64,000 nt of DNA. Origin: Minwuia sp. GTDB taxonomy: Bacteria > Pseudomonadota > Alphaproteobacteria > Minwuiales > Minwuiaceae. The notes beneath the pieces are model-generated. The model saw only the letters and a program-made list of their open reading frames with translations. It did not search any database and was not told the DNA's origin. The stretch is taken from positions 1-64,000 of the forward strand of contig JARGNO010000013.1 in NCBI GenBank assembly GCA_029213165.1, in the 5' to 3' direction. Numbering within the stretch: the stretch's first letter is position 1; every line of letters begins with the position of its first letter. The translations under genes and the position numbers were made by a program. Of this stretch, positions 16,463 through 24,392 are shown piece after piece.

Positions 16463-17027
16463 TGTCCGCCTCCACTTCCTGTTCAGTGTCCGTGCCACCG
16501 TCGTCCGGCAGGCTGATCGCCTCGGCGACCGATTTGCGAATATCGCGAGCCCGTTGCTTCAGGACCTGACGGACGGCATTCGCGCCACCATCGATCGCCG
16601 CCGCCACCAGTTCGTCCGCCAGCTGCGGCAAGGCATCCAGGGCGCGGGCGATCTCTGTTCCCGCCTGGCTCATGGCATCGACCACCATGTCGCGGGGCAG
16701 CAACTGCCCCATCCGCTTCTCGTACTCCAGCCGTGCTGTCTGAGCCTGGTAGTGCTCCCGCTCCGCACGGGCGTCGCGATACGACTGGCGATCACCATCC
16801 GCCGCGGACGGAGCCTCGGATACCGCAGCCGGGCTCGGCATGTCCGGACCGGGGCGCACGAACTCTTGCGACGGGTCACTGTTCTCGCCACGCATCCGAT
16901 CAGCGACGTCCGGGTCAATCCGGCCTTTGTCATCTTTCGGGATGCCGAGGGTCGCGACGGCTTTTGAAATCGCCTGCCGACTGACACCGCGCCGCCGCGC
17001 ATAGTCCGCTTGGGATACAAACGACAT
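16449..17027 (-). CDS. Terminase small subunit (Nu1-like)
   Basis: A 192-residue DNA-recognition subunit. The N-terminus is a winged helix-turn-helix (SQADYARRRGVSRQAISKAV). A long charged helix follows (YRDARAEREHYQAQTARLEY), then a helical region that should contact the large subunit. GAGG lies just before the start at 17027. As in lambda it heads the late operon, so its DNA target, the cos site, is expected in the upstream gap (17028-17275), where repeats are seen. Confidence 0.88.
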   Translation of the reverse strand: MSFVSQADYARRRGVSRQAISKAVATLGIPKDDKGRIDPDVADRMRGENSDPSQEFVRPGPDMPSPAAVSEAPSAADGDRQSYRDARAEREHYQAQTARLEYEKRMGQLLPRDMVVDAMSQAGTEIARALDALPQLADELVAAAIDGGANAVRQVLKQRARDIRKSVAEAISLPDDGGTDTEQEVEADNVDT

Positions 17028-17044
17028 GGTGACCTCACTCGATT

Positions 17045-17074
17045 GACAACCGCGACAACCGCCAGCGACAACCG
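17045..17074. repeat. Three GACAACCG repeats upstream of terminase, cosB candidates
   Basis: GACAACCG occurs at 17045-17052, 17054-17061 and 17067-17074, directly before the small terminase gene. In lambda the terminase small subunit binds repeated R sites in this position. The assignment is by position only; no cohesive-end site is proven. Confidence 0.45.
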
Positions 17075-17107
17075 GTCGTCAATCTGTCAACTCGTTTCAA
17101 GTCATTG

Positions 17108-17130
17108 AAAACTGGCGCTTTCCCGCGCCA
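17108..17130 (-). terminator. Short hairpin with T run, possible terminator before the packaging operon
   Basis: Read on the minus strand, TGGCGC, a 6-base loop and GCGCCA are followed by GTTTTC. The stem is short (6 bp), so termination may be partial. It would separate the 17276-17896 gene from the terminase genes. Confidence 0.45.
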
Positions 17131-17160
17131 CAGCCATCCGCTTACGTTGATGACTGGGAA

Positions 17161-17207
17161 GGACCCGCGAGGTCATGGGGGTGTCGGTCATTGCCGCCCG
17201 CGGGTCC
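17161..17207. repeat. 9-bp inverted repeat in the presumed cos region
   Basis: GGACCCGCG (17161-17169) and CGCGGGTCC (17199-17207) are perfect inverses with a 29-base spacer. They fall in the terminase upstream gap, where a cos site with dyad symmetry would be expected. Function unproven. Confidence 0.4.
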
Positions 17208-17275
17208 AGTTGACGCAATGCACCGTGACTGCACTGTCGCCAAATTGAGGGTGTCTGTCCACTTACGACAGAAAT

Positions 17276-17896
17276 TCATCCGTCGAGTGGTCCCCACCGG
17301 CTTGGCCCCACCACCGCGAACCTCTCCATCCTGCCCTCCAACCTTTTGGCGACACGAGTCAATCCGGCATGCCATTTCGCGTAGGTCTGCCGATCATGCT
17401 CCACCAGGTCCGGCCCATGGTCCAGCCGCAGCGGCGTATGTCGCCCGACCCCTCGCGGCGCGTCGCCGGGATCGGACAGCGCTTTCCCGGCTGCGTTCCG
17501 CCATGGCACCAGCCGCTGCGGCACCATCGGCGGCCAGTCCGGGATCGAGGCTGTTTCGGCGTGATGCGCCAGCAGCCCGACTGTTTCGTGATCCTCTTCG
17601 CAGACGGCTTCGAACACGGCGACGGCATCGGCGGGGGCACGACAGTTCCCGACCCCGGCATGTCCCGGCCCGGAGGTATCGACGATGGTGCCGAGCTGCA
17701 TGATCCTTCCGATCACGCTGGCATTGGAGGAAGGCGACGGCCCTGGCCCGTATCGCCCGGCGAGGGCGCGGTTGATTTCGGTGACGACGCACTGGTCCCG
17801 GAACGCCCAAACCAGCAGTTCCTCCACATCGATCGTGACCCGCACATCAATGGAGGCACGCTGAGGGTCGCTGAGGGTCGAATGGATAGACGTCAT
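17276..17896 (-). CDS. Hypothetical phage protein between helicase and terminase genes
   Basis: A 206-residue protein I do not recognise. The ATG at 17896 has GGGGA 8 bases upstream. The N-terminal third (VRVTIDVEELLVWAFRDQCV) looks globular, with a conserved-looking ALAGRYGPGPSP segment. The middle has an HH/HAE-rich part (EEDHETVGLLAHHAETASIP), and the C-terminal third is basic (YAKWHAGLTRVAKRLEGRME). The first codons contain the outer arm of the GAGGGT repeat array (17861-17877), so the array and the gene's 5' end evolve together. An antisense frame of equal length exists on the plus strand but lacks a comparable start site. Confidence 0.6.
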   Translation of the reverse strand: MTSIHSTLSDPQRASIDVRVTIDVEELLVWAFRDQCVVTEINRALAGRYGPGPSPSSNASVIGRIMQLGTIVDTSGPGHAGVGNCRAPADAVAVFEAVCEEDHETVGLLAHHAETASIPDWPPMVPQRLVPWRNAAGKALSDPGDAPRGVGRHTPLRLDHGPDLVEHDRQTYAKWHAGLTRVAKRLEGRMERFAVVGPSRWGPLDG

Positions 17897-18096
17897 GAAG
17901 ATATTCCCCTGTATTTCAGTCAGTTACAACTTCAATGGAGGGTGTGGAGGGTCATTCGGAAAACTGGCCTCACATGCGCGCGCCCCTGAGGCACTTTCCC
18001 CGATAACCCTCCACACCCTCCACACCCTCCATCGCCTCAATATTTTCAATGGCTTGCACAATGGAGGGACACCAAGTCTCCCTCAGCGACCCTCAG
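17861..18096. repeat. Nested inverted-repeat array with GAGGGT core, candidate origin or operator
   Basis: An outer pair, CTGAGGGTCGCTGAGGG (17861-17877) and its exact inverse (18080-18096), surrounds an inner pair, ATGGAGGGTGTGGAGGGT (17935-17952) and its exact inverse (18015-18032). A further ACCCTCCAC (18006-18014) and ATGGAGGGA (18061-18069) carry the same core. In all there are about ten GAGGG cores, five per strand, centred near 17980. The gap is otherwise moderately AT-rich and lies beside the replicative helicase gene, so an iteron origin is plausible; a repressor operator is the alternative. Confidence 0.7.
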
Positions 18097-18145
18097 ACCG
18101 CCCGAAGCCCCCTCACGCACATGAGGCCGCTTTCCCGCATGACTG

Positions 18146-19714
18146 TTACCCGCCATAGTCACCCTCCGACGGCGCCGGGCTTTCATCCTCCCGGACGCCG
18201 ATGCCGATGTAGAACCGCCCACCGCTGCGGTCCTTCCGCTCGTAGCCCATCTCCACCATCTTCTGGCCGAACGCCTTGTTCGACCACACTCGTTCGCCGA
18301 CCCGCTTGCACCATTCCTGGTAGGCGTCGAACAGCTTGCCCGCGCCGATGTCCAGATGTGGATTGACCACCACCATGGCCGCCACGAACTTGCCCACCGG
18401 GTCCCCTTCGGCGCGGTAGTCGGCGGTCGCGTCCGCCACCTCCGCCGGCACCTGCAACCCATCCTCCAGCCACAGCCGCAACCCATCCAGAACCCAGTTC
18501 AGCACCCCAGACCGTTCCGCCCACAGCCTGTCGGGCAGCGCCGCATCCCGTTCCGCAACCGGTATCTGTACCTCCCATGGCACCAGCAGCACGCGCCGCC
18601 AGATGCCGTCATCCTGGTCGCTGATCTTCGGCTTGTGGTTGCCCGCGATGACGATCTTGAACTGCGGCAGGAAATGGAACGGCGGCTTGTAGAGCTGCCG
18701 CGCGGGCAGCGGGTCACCGCCCGTCATGGTCTTCAGCCGCGCCGGGTCCAGCTCCTGCCCCCGGTTCGGTTCGGAGACCTGGACGAAGCGCGCGCCGGGC
18801 AGTTCCGCGATATCCGGGGTCGCTTCCGACCCGCTGCGCCGGTCATCCTTGATCAGGCTCCCGAACGGCAGCGCCTTGGTATAGCCCCCCATCATCCGCC
18901 CGATCAGATTGTTGAAGGTCGATTTGCCGTTCGCCCCTCCACCGAAATCGAACACCATCTTCTGTTCGTCGGTGCGCCCGGTCTGGCAATATCCTGTCCA
19001 CCGCTGCAGGAACCCGCGTACCGGGGCCAGGGGCTGTACCCTGTGCAGGAATGCCTTGAATACCGGGGCATCCGCCGCCGGGTCATAGGTCACCGGGCAC
19101 AGGTGCGTGATCAGATCGCCCCGCTCATGCGGCCGCAGCACGTCACAGGCACCGGACAGCTCCAGCGTCCCGTTCTCCAGGTTCAGCACCATCGGGTCGC
19201 TGTCCAGCGCCGCCGCTGGCACGTTCAGATAGGGCTCCGCCTCCCGGATCATCGCCGTGATCCGCTTCGATTCCCCGCATTCGGCGGACCATCCCCCCAG
19301 CGCGCTGGCCAGATCCCGCAGCCGCGACCGGTCCACATGCGGCGTCGCCTCGGATTCGGAGGCCTCCCGCGCCGCCTGCGCCTCCACCAGCACCATCCGC
19401 GCCGTGAAGTGCGCCACCTGGCGCAGCGCCGCCACCGCCCCCTTGGTGGTCCAGCGCCGCCCGTCCCAGCGATGCCAGCCCAGTTCCGGGATGTTCATGA
19501 AGTCCCCGCCGGCCCGCGCGATCAGCCTGTCCGCATTGCCGACATCGTTCAGTTCCTTTTCGGCCAGCTCCAGGTCGCTGGGCCCGCCGGGCCGGGGCCG
19601 GGGCAGGGCCACCCCACCGTCCGGTCCCTCATCGTCCCGCCGCACACCGCCGGGAAAGGGCACCACACCCGCCGCCGCCGCCGCCGACCTGATCGCATCC
19701 GTATCCGTTGTCAC
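18146..19714 (-). CDS. P4/D5-family primase-helicase (SF3)
   Basis: This 522-residue protein is the phage replicative helicase. A D5-type N-terminal part (YLNVPAAALDSDPMVLNLENG then VLRPHERGDLITHLCPVTYD) precedes an SF3 ATPase: Walker A in FGGGANGKSTF (about residue 270), an arginine-rich sensor region, and IVIAGNHKPKISDQDDGIWRR, the diagnostic motif C of this group. A winged-helix tail ends the protein. Its start overlaps the prim-pol stop (ATGA), so primase and helicase are made together. Confidence 0.92.
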   Translation of the reverse strand: MTTDTDAIRSAAAAAGVVPFPGGVRRDDEGPDGGVALPRPRPGGPSDLELAEKELNDVGNADRLIARAGGDFMNIPELGWHRWDGRRWTTKGAVAALRQVAHFTARMVLVEAQAAREASESEATPHVDRSRLRDLASALGGWSAECGESKRITAMIREAEPYLNVPAAALDSDPMVLNLENGTLELSGACDVLRPHERGDLITHLCPVTYDPAADAPVFKAFLHRVQPLAPVRGFLQRWTGYCQTGRTDEQKMVFDFGGGANGKSTFNNLIGRMMGGYTKALPFGSLIKDDRRSGSEATPDIAELPGARFVQVSEPNRGQELDPARLKTMTGGDPLPARQLYKPPFHFLPQFKIVIAGNHKPKISDQDDGIWRRVLLVPWEVQIPVAERDAALPDRLWAERSGVLNWVLDGLRLWLEDGLQVPAEVADATADYRAEGDPVGKFVAAMVVVNPHLDIGAGKLFDAYQEWCKRVGERVWSNKAFGQKMVEMGYERKDRSGGRFYIGIGVREDESPAPSEGDYGG

Positions 19715-21297
19715 AGGCCCCTCCGCCGCATCCGGTTCGCCATGTCCCGCAGACCGGGAATGACCATTTCACTTACCTGCCGCCCGAATCCGGCATGCGC
19801 CGAACCGATGCGCGCCAGCTCCGCCGCATCGATCTCCCCGCCATGCACGATGATCAGCCGCCGCACCACATCGGGTAACCGTACCGATATCCTGTCGCCG
19901 CGCCCGGGCAGCGCCCAGCAGGCCCGGTTCAGCACACTGGCCACGGCCAGCGCCTGCAGCACGTCTCCGGCCAGCAGCAGTTCCCGCTCCGCCGCCCGGA
20001 TCCGTATCGTGCCCCCGTCGGGCACACCGATGCAGCGGACATCACCGCCGCCGTCCGCATCCATGGTCACCACGCCGATCCCCCCGGCGCTGCCATCGCG
20101 AACCGGAAACATCAGGTCACCCCGTGTCCCGCAGGCACCACTCTCCGGCCGCAGGAACCGCGCATCCACACTGTCCGGATCGATCCCGAACCGCCGCAGC
20201 GCCGTCGCCGCCGGGGTCGCGGGCACCGGCCACCCGGCCCGCCACAGCTTCCCCGCATCGCGAATCCCCGTCTGCCGCCGTTCCGTCGGTGCCACAGACG
20301 CATCATGGTCCGCGCCGGATCCGGCACCGCCGGTCCTGACGTCCCGCCCCCGCACGATCTCCGCCACCTTCGCCGCCGCCCGCCCGCAGGCGGCCATCCC
20401 GCCCCGCAGGCCCGACCCGATGGTGGCCTCCACCGCCTTGACGCCGTCGTCCGCCACCAGGCCGCTGATCTCCGCCGCCCGGCCCAGCACCTGGCGCACC
20501 TCGCTCTCGCCGATCGCCCCCGCACCGACCAGTTGCCCCAGTGAATAGGCCGCCCGGTTCAGGGCATCATTGCGCTGCCCCTTGCCCGCCCGCGCCACGT
20601 CACCATGCGCCCCGTCCAGCGCCGCCTCGACGTACCGCCGCAACCGGCTGTCGCCCTCTGCCGCCGCCATCCTGACCCGCGCCGGAACCGGCCCGGCCGG
20701 TCCCGCCACCGGGGGCGGGGCCGACGGTTCATCCTCCCGCAGGAACAGCACCCGCAGCCCCTCCGGCAAGGCGGGCAGGGGTTGTCCCGGTTGCCACGGC
20801 ACCGCCCAGGTATAGCGCCGCCCCGATGCCATCCGCGACGGCGGCGCGATCACGTAGCCATTGTCCGCCCTGAAATCGACGCCGCGACAGGGCTTCCGGT
20901 TGCCGATCACGGTCCCTTCGGGCACCTCCGGCCGGGCGAACCACAGATGCACCCCCCCGGACTGGGTCACCACCGCCGCCCCGTCCGCCGGGATCGTCTC
21001 CCCCGCGACCTCCGACAGCCGCCGCAGCACGTCCAGCGGCTTCTCGCCTGGGGCGGGGTCCAGATCCACCACCACCGCCCCCGCGGTGCCCGGCACCACC
21101 CCGATCAGCGCATCGGTCCACCGGAACCACCATTGCGTCACCTGGTCGATCCGTGCACTCGCAACCTTGAATCCATCCTCGATCAGCGGTTGCTTGCCCT
21201 TCTGGCCACCCCAGCCGGGATGACACGGAAACACCGGAATCCCGTGCCGCGCAAACCCCACCGCCGCCCGCCCGATCGCATTCAGCGCATCAGCCAT
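19711..21297 (-). CDS. Bifunctional primase-polymerase (AEP prim-pol)
   Basis: A 528-residue protein that should lay primers for phage DNA synthesis. The AEP catalytic core is at residues about 10-185: YGIPVFPC-like ARHGIPVFPCHPGWGGQKGK, the metal-binding VVVDLDPAP, SGGVHLWFARP and GVDFRADNGYVIAPPS. The C-terminal half has a Toprim-like region (LMFPVRDGSAGGIGVVTMDA). The start at 21297 has GGGAG upstream; 21318 is less likely. A plus-strand toxin-antitoxin pair separates it from the methyltransferase gene upstream. Confidence 0.88.
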   Translation of the reverse strand: MADALNAIGRAAVGFARHGIPVFPCHPGWGGQKGKQPLIEDGFKVASARIDQVTQWWFRWTDALIGVVPGTAGAVVVDLDPAPGEKPLDVLRRLSEVAGETIPADGAAVVTQSGGVHLWFARPEVPEGTVIGNRKPCRGVDFRADNGYVIAPPSRMASGRRYTWAVPWQPGQPLPALPEGLRVLFLREDEPSAPPPVAGPAGPVPARVRMAAAEGDSRLRRYVEAALDGAHGDVARAGKGQRNDALNRAAYSLGQLVGAGAIGESEVRQVLGRAAEISGLVADDGVKAVEATIGSGLRGGMAACGRAAAKVAEIVRGRDVRTGGAGSGADHDASVAPTERRQTGIRDAGKLWRAGWPVPATPAATALRRFGIDPDSVDARFLRPESGACGTRGDLMFPVRDGSAGGIGVVTMDADGGGDVRCIGVPDGGTIRIRAAERELLLAGDVLQALAVASVLNRACWALPGRGDRISVRLPDVVRRLIIVHGGEIDAAELARIGSAHAGFGRQVSEMVIPGLRDMANRMRRRGL

Positions 21298-21377
21298 GCT
21301 CGGCTCCCGCGCCGCCACCAGTCTGCCCGTTCACCCGGAAATGACCCGGACGCAGGCAGATGGACGATGCAAATTTT

Positions 21378-21424
21378 GCTATACTTTGCTTGACTATTTC
21401 CCGCCAAATTGCTATATTATGCTT
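21378..21424 (+). promoter_or_regulatory. Promoter and paired direct repeats of the toxin-antitoxin operon
   Basis: TTGACT (21390-21395) and TATATT (21413-21418) are separated by 17 bases, a strong sigma-70-type match. Two similar 14-mers, GCTATACTTTGCTT (21378-21391) and GCTATATTATGCTT (21411-21424), overlap the -35 and -10 boxes, as an operator for the HTH antitoxin would. The stretch is markedly AT-rich compared with its surroundings. Confidence 0.75.
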
Positions 21425-21442
21425 ATCGGAACAACGGGGGCC

Positions 21443-21700
21443 ATGATGGAACTGACGATCACGAAGCGGGCGGGCAAGGAACTGGCCAAGGCACCGGCCC
21501 ATGTCCGCGCCGCCGTCATCGAAAAGATCAAATCCATCTCCACCGGCACCGATGCCGCGAACCTCGATATCCGCCCGCTGGCAGGCAGCACCGACGAATT
21601 CCGCCTCCGCCATGGTGCATATCGCGCCATCTTCACCATTCAGGATGATATCCTGACCGTCACGGCCTTCGGACCCCGTGGCGGCATCTACAACAGATAG
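21443..21700 (+). CDS. RelE/ParE-superfamily toxin
   Basis: An 85-residue protein with the RelE fold pattern: TKRAGKELAKAPAHVRAAVI, a middle DIRPLAGSTDEFRLRHGAYR and the final TVTAFGPRGGIYNR. RelE-type toxins cut mRNA on the ribosome, and ParE-type toxins poison gyrase; the sequence does not decide between them. ATG at 21443 or 21446 follows GGGGG. The antitoxin gene follows 12 bases downstream, so this operon has toxin first, the reverse of classical relBE but common with HTH antitoxins. Confidence 0.85.
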   Translation: MMELTITKRAGKELAKAPAHVRAAVIEKIKSISTGTDAANLDIRPLAGSTDEFRLRHGAYRAIFTIQDDILTVTAFGPRGGIYNR

Positions 21701-21712
21701 GGGAGAGACCTG

Positions 21713-22198
21713 ATGACCACCGACGACAGCACCACCATGGGGTTCATGACCTCCAGCCCCGATTTCTTCGCCAGGCCGGAGAAAACGGATTCCCGATCCC
21801 CGTTCCAGATCACCCGCGACCAGACCGGCCGCGCGGTCAGCGCCTCCATGGACTGGCAGACCTTCCTCGGCATCGCGACACCGGAAATGCTGGCGCTTGT
21901 CCCCGACGACGACTTGGCCGGCATCTCCGCCGCCCGTGCCGCGCACGACCCCGACAGCCGCGAAACCGAACCGCTGGAGGTCGCCGAACGGCTGATGCTC
22001 GGTGATCACCCGATCAAGGTCTGGCGTGAATACCGCGGCCTCACCCAGACCGAACTGGCTTCCCGTGCCGACACCAGCAAGGCCTATGTCTCCCAGCTTG
22101 AAACCGGCACCCGCAGTCCCAGTCGGAAGCTGCTGACCGCCATCGCCGCCGCCCTCGATGTTCCTGCCCGCGACCTTCTCCCGGACCCGAACGACTGA
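21713..22198 (+). CDS. XRE-family HTH antitoxin
   Basis: A 161-residue partner of the toxin. The helix-turn-helix is near residues 100-150 (VWREYRGLTQTELASRADTS then KAYVSQLETGTRSPSRK). The N-terminal part (MDWQTFLGIATPEMLALVPD) is the likely toxin-binding segment. GGGAGAG lies just before the start. It should bind the direct repeats over the promoter at 21378-21424 and repress the operon. The pair could stabilise the prophage or act in exclusion. Confidence 0.85.
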   Translation: MTTDDSTTMGFMTSSPDFFARPEKTDSRSPFQITRDQTGRAVSASMDWQTFLGIATPEMLALVPDDDLAGISAARAAHDPDSRETEPLEVAERLMLGDHPIKVWREYRGLTQTELASRADTSKAYVSQLETGTRSPSRKLLTAIAAALDVPARDLLPDPND

Positions 22199-22215
22199 TC
22201 CGTCCCTGCGCCGGC

Positions 22216-23604
22216 TCATGCCGCCACCCCGAACGACGCCAGCACCAGCGCGCGGGATGTGCGGGTCGGCACCGCATTGCCGATCTGCCGTTTCACCTCG
22301 GTTTTCGTGCCTCTGAAGTCGTAATCCCTCGGAAACGACATCGCCGCCGCCAGCTCGTGCGGCTGCAGCATCCGATAACGGATATCCACCGGCGGCCCCT
22401 GCACAGGCTCGATCAGCCCGAACCGGTCCCGCGTCGTCACGGTGTCCAGCGTCTCCGACACCGGCTTCGCGCTGGCATTGTTGCCGTAATAGGCCATCAC
22501 CATGGGTTCGATCAGTGCGCCCGCACCGCGCGACGTGACTGTCGGCAACGGGGCGTTGATATCGTGATTGCGCGGTGACTGTCCGGCCCGTTCGCCGAAG
22601 TTCGGCACGATGAACGGCTCCACCAGCGCATGCGCGCCCAGCGCCGGAATCGTCGCCATCGGCTTGTCCACTGCCCGCGCCAGTCCTCCGGATTGCTGTG
22701 CCAGGATGATGGGCTGCACCGGCTCCACCAGCCCGAAATGGCTCCCGCCGGCGGTGATCGCGGGCAGGGGCAGGTCCAGGTCGCGGGCATCGGCGTGATT
22801 GCGCAGCACGACCAGAAACGGTTCCGCCGCCGCCCCGAACCGCGACAGCCCCGCCGCGATCCGCGCCAGCGTCTTCGGGCGCAACGGCCGGTCCCGGCTG
22901 AAGATCGATGCCGACGGCAGCGACCAGTCGATGATCTCCCGCGCCGCCCGCCACGGGGCCATGCCCATTTCGGATGCCCCGTCTGGGCGGGCGTGGCTCT
23001 GCCGCGGCCAGGTGATCGGCCCCCCGTCGCGGCGCCCCAGCAGGAAGAACCGCTCCCGCGTCGTCGGATCGCCATAATCGGCACAGTTCAGCACCCGGCA
23101 TTCGACGTTGTAGCCGATGGCGCGCAGGGCACTCAGCCAGGCACCGAAGAATTCGCCGCGCCTGCTCGGGACCGGGCGGCCCGTTTCCGGGTCGACGGGG
23201 CCCCACTGCATGAATTCCGGCACGTTCTCGATCATGATCCGGTCGACCCGCAGCGACGTGCACCACGTCACCACGTGCCATGGGTCCATCCGCTGCTGGT
23301 CGCTGGTCGGCTTTCCGCCCCGCGCCCGGCTGTGATAGGTGCATGTCGGCGACGCCATCAACAGGTCCAGCCGCCCCTCCGGCACGATCACTTCCGGCCG
23401 TGCAGTGCCGATATCGACACAATGATGCCGCGCACCGGGATGGTTCGCCGCATGGGTCTCGATCGCCACCGGCCAGTGATTGACGCAGACCAGCTCCGGC
23501 ACCTTGCCCAGCCGCTCCAGCGCCATCACCGCCCCCGTCGAACTCCCGCCGGCCCCGCAGAACAGATCCGCGATCAGCGCCGGTTGCGCCCGCCCCCCGC
23601 TCAC
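22216..23604 (-). CDS. C5-cytosine DNA methyltransferase
   Basis: A 462-residue enzyme that would methylate cytosine at C5. Motif I is IADLFCGAGGSS (14-22), the catalytic cysteine is Cys88 in ASPTCTYHSRARGGKP, the ENV motif is at 126-128, motif VIII-like CADYGDPTTRERFFLLGRR follows, and motif X is KRQIGNAVP near the end. Between VIII and X lie four related units ending in VEP or IEP (GSHFGLVEP, GAHALVEP, GAGALIEP, RFGLIEP), a repeat-built target-recognition region. No restriction partner is nearby, so it probably protects phage DNA. It overlaps the other methyltransferase gene by 4 bases. Confidence 0.92.
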   Translation of the reverse strand: MSGGRAQPALIADLFCGAGGSSTGAVMALERLGKVPELVCVNHWPVAIETHAANHPGARHHCVDIGTARPEVIVPEGRLDLLMASPTCTYHSRARGGKPTSDQQRMDPWHVVTWCTSLRVDRIMIENVPEFMQWGPVDPETGRPVPSRRGEFFGAWLSALRAIGYNVECRVLNCADYGDPTTRERFFLLGRRDGGPITWPRQSHARPDGASEMGMAPWRAAREIIDWSLPSASIFSRDRPLRPKTLARIAAGLSRFGAAAEPFLVVLRNHADARDLDLPLPAITAGGSHFGLVEPVQPIILAQQSGGLARAVDKPMATIPALGAHALVEPFIVPNFGERAGQSPRNHDINAPLPTVTSRGAGALIEPMVMAYYGNNASAKPVSETLDTVTTRDRFGLIEPVQGPPVDIRYRMLQPHELAAAMSFPRDYDFRGTKTEVKRQIGNAVPTRTSRALVLASFGVAA

Positions 23605-24392
23605 AGCATCGCCTCCTGTCGGGCGCGGTCAGGGGGCTGCACGAACAGGTCGCCCTGGCGGTGTGCCTCGCGGATGCGGCTGACGGCGACGTCGAAATAC
23701 CGTGCATCCCGTTCGATGCCGGTGAAGGGCCGTCCCGCCCGTACGCAGGCGACGCCGGTGCTGCCCGATCCCATGAACGGGTCCAGCACCGACCGGCCCG
23801 GGTCCGTGAACAGGCCCACCAGCTCCGCCATCAGGCTGACCGGCTTTTCGGTCGGGTGCATGCCGTGACGGTCCCGCCCATTGCACGGGTGCGTGAAGAC
23901 ATTGCGCCGCCCGCCACCGTTCCAGCGTGACAGGCCGCCGCCACACCAGGCGGCAACGAAGTTCTCCGCACCCATCGCCGGGCCCTGGCCATTGAACTGT
24001 GGCGCGCTGTCCGGTTTCACCCAGACGCAGGCGCGCTTGTACCGTGCCCCGCTGGCCTCCAGCACATCACGCCACGGCGCCACCCCCTCCGGCGTGCAGA
24101 ATATCAGGCACCAGCCGTCTGTCTGGCTGACCAGCATCGGCGTCACCACGTCCCGGATCGCGTCGATGCTCTCGAAATCCACCGGCGGCGGGTTGGCGTG
24201 GCCATCCGTCCGGATCCGCCGCGCCGATCCGTTCGCCCCTTGCCCCCGCTTCGCCGCGTGCATGTGCGATTCATAGGGCGGATCGGTGATCACGGCGCCG
24301 AACGCACCGCCCAGGACGGGCAGGACTTCCAGGCAATCGCCATGGATCAGCGTGCATGCACCGATGCGCTCAACCCTCCACCCGCCGCTCAT
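23601..24392 (-). CDS. Adenine-N6 or cytosine-N4 DNA methyltransferase
   Basis: A 263-residue amino-methyltransferase of the beta order: catalytic DPPY at residues 37-40 (VITDPPYESH) comes before the SAM-binding motif in VLDPFMGSGSTGVACVRAG. HPTEKPVSLM is the usual conserved box. The target site is unknown. It is too short for the C-terminal domain of CcrM, but it lies in an operon with a GcrA-like gene (4-base overlap), which raises the question of a methylation link. It overlaps the C5 enzyme gene by 4 bases. Confidence 0.9.
   Translation of the reverse strand: MSGGWRVERIGACTLIHGDCLEVLPVLGGAFGAVITDPPYESHMHAAKRGQGANGSARRIRTDGHANPPPVDFESIDAIRDVVTPMLVSQTDGWCLIFCTPEGVAPWRDVLEASGARYKRACVWVKPDSAPQFNGQGPAMGAENFVAAWCGGGLSRWNGGGRRNVFTHPCNGRDRHGMHPTEKPVSLMAELVGLFTDPGRSVLDPFMGSGSTGVACVRAGRPFTGIERDARYFDVAVSRIREAHRQGDLFVQPPDRARQEAML

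Noticed and set aside
17369-17989. Plus-strand frame of 206 codons opposite the hypothetical gene
   Set aside because: Equal in length to the minus-strand gene, but without a ribosome-binding site, and the surrounding operon is minus-strand.
17861-18096. CRISPR array as explanation for the short repeats
   Set aside because: The repeats are 9-18 bases in both orientations with no regular spacers and no cas genes; they fit binding sites instead.
18356-20548. Long plus-strand frame of 730 codons
   Set aside because: It lies antisense to the prim-pol and SF3 helicase genes, is extremely Arg/Pro-rich, and has no family features; it is a shadow of GC-rich codons.
21290-23707. Minus-strand frame of 805 codons over the C5 methyltransferase and toxin-antitoxin genes
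   Set aside because: It is out of frame with the methyltransferase, which carries all catalytic motifs, and is Gly/Arg/Ala-rich shadow sequence.
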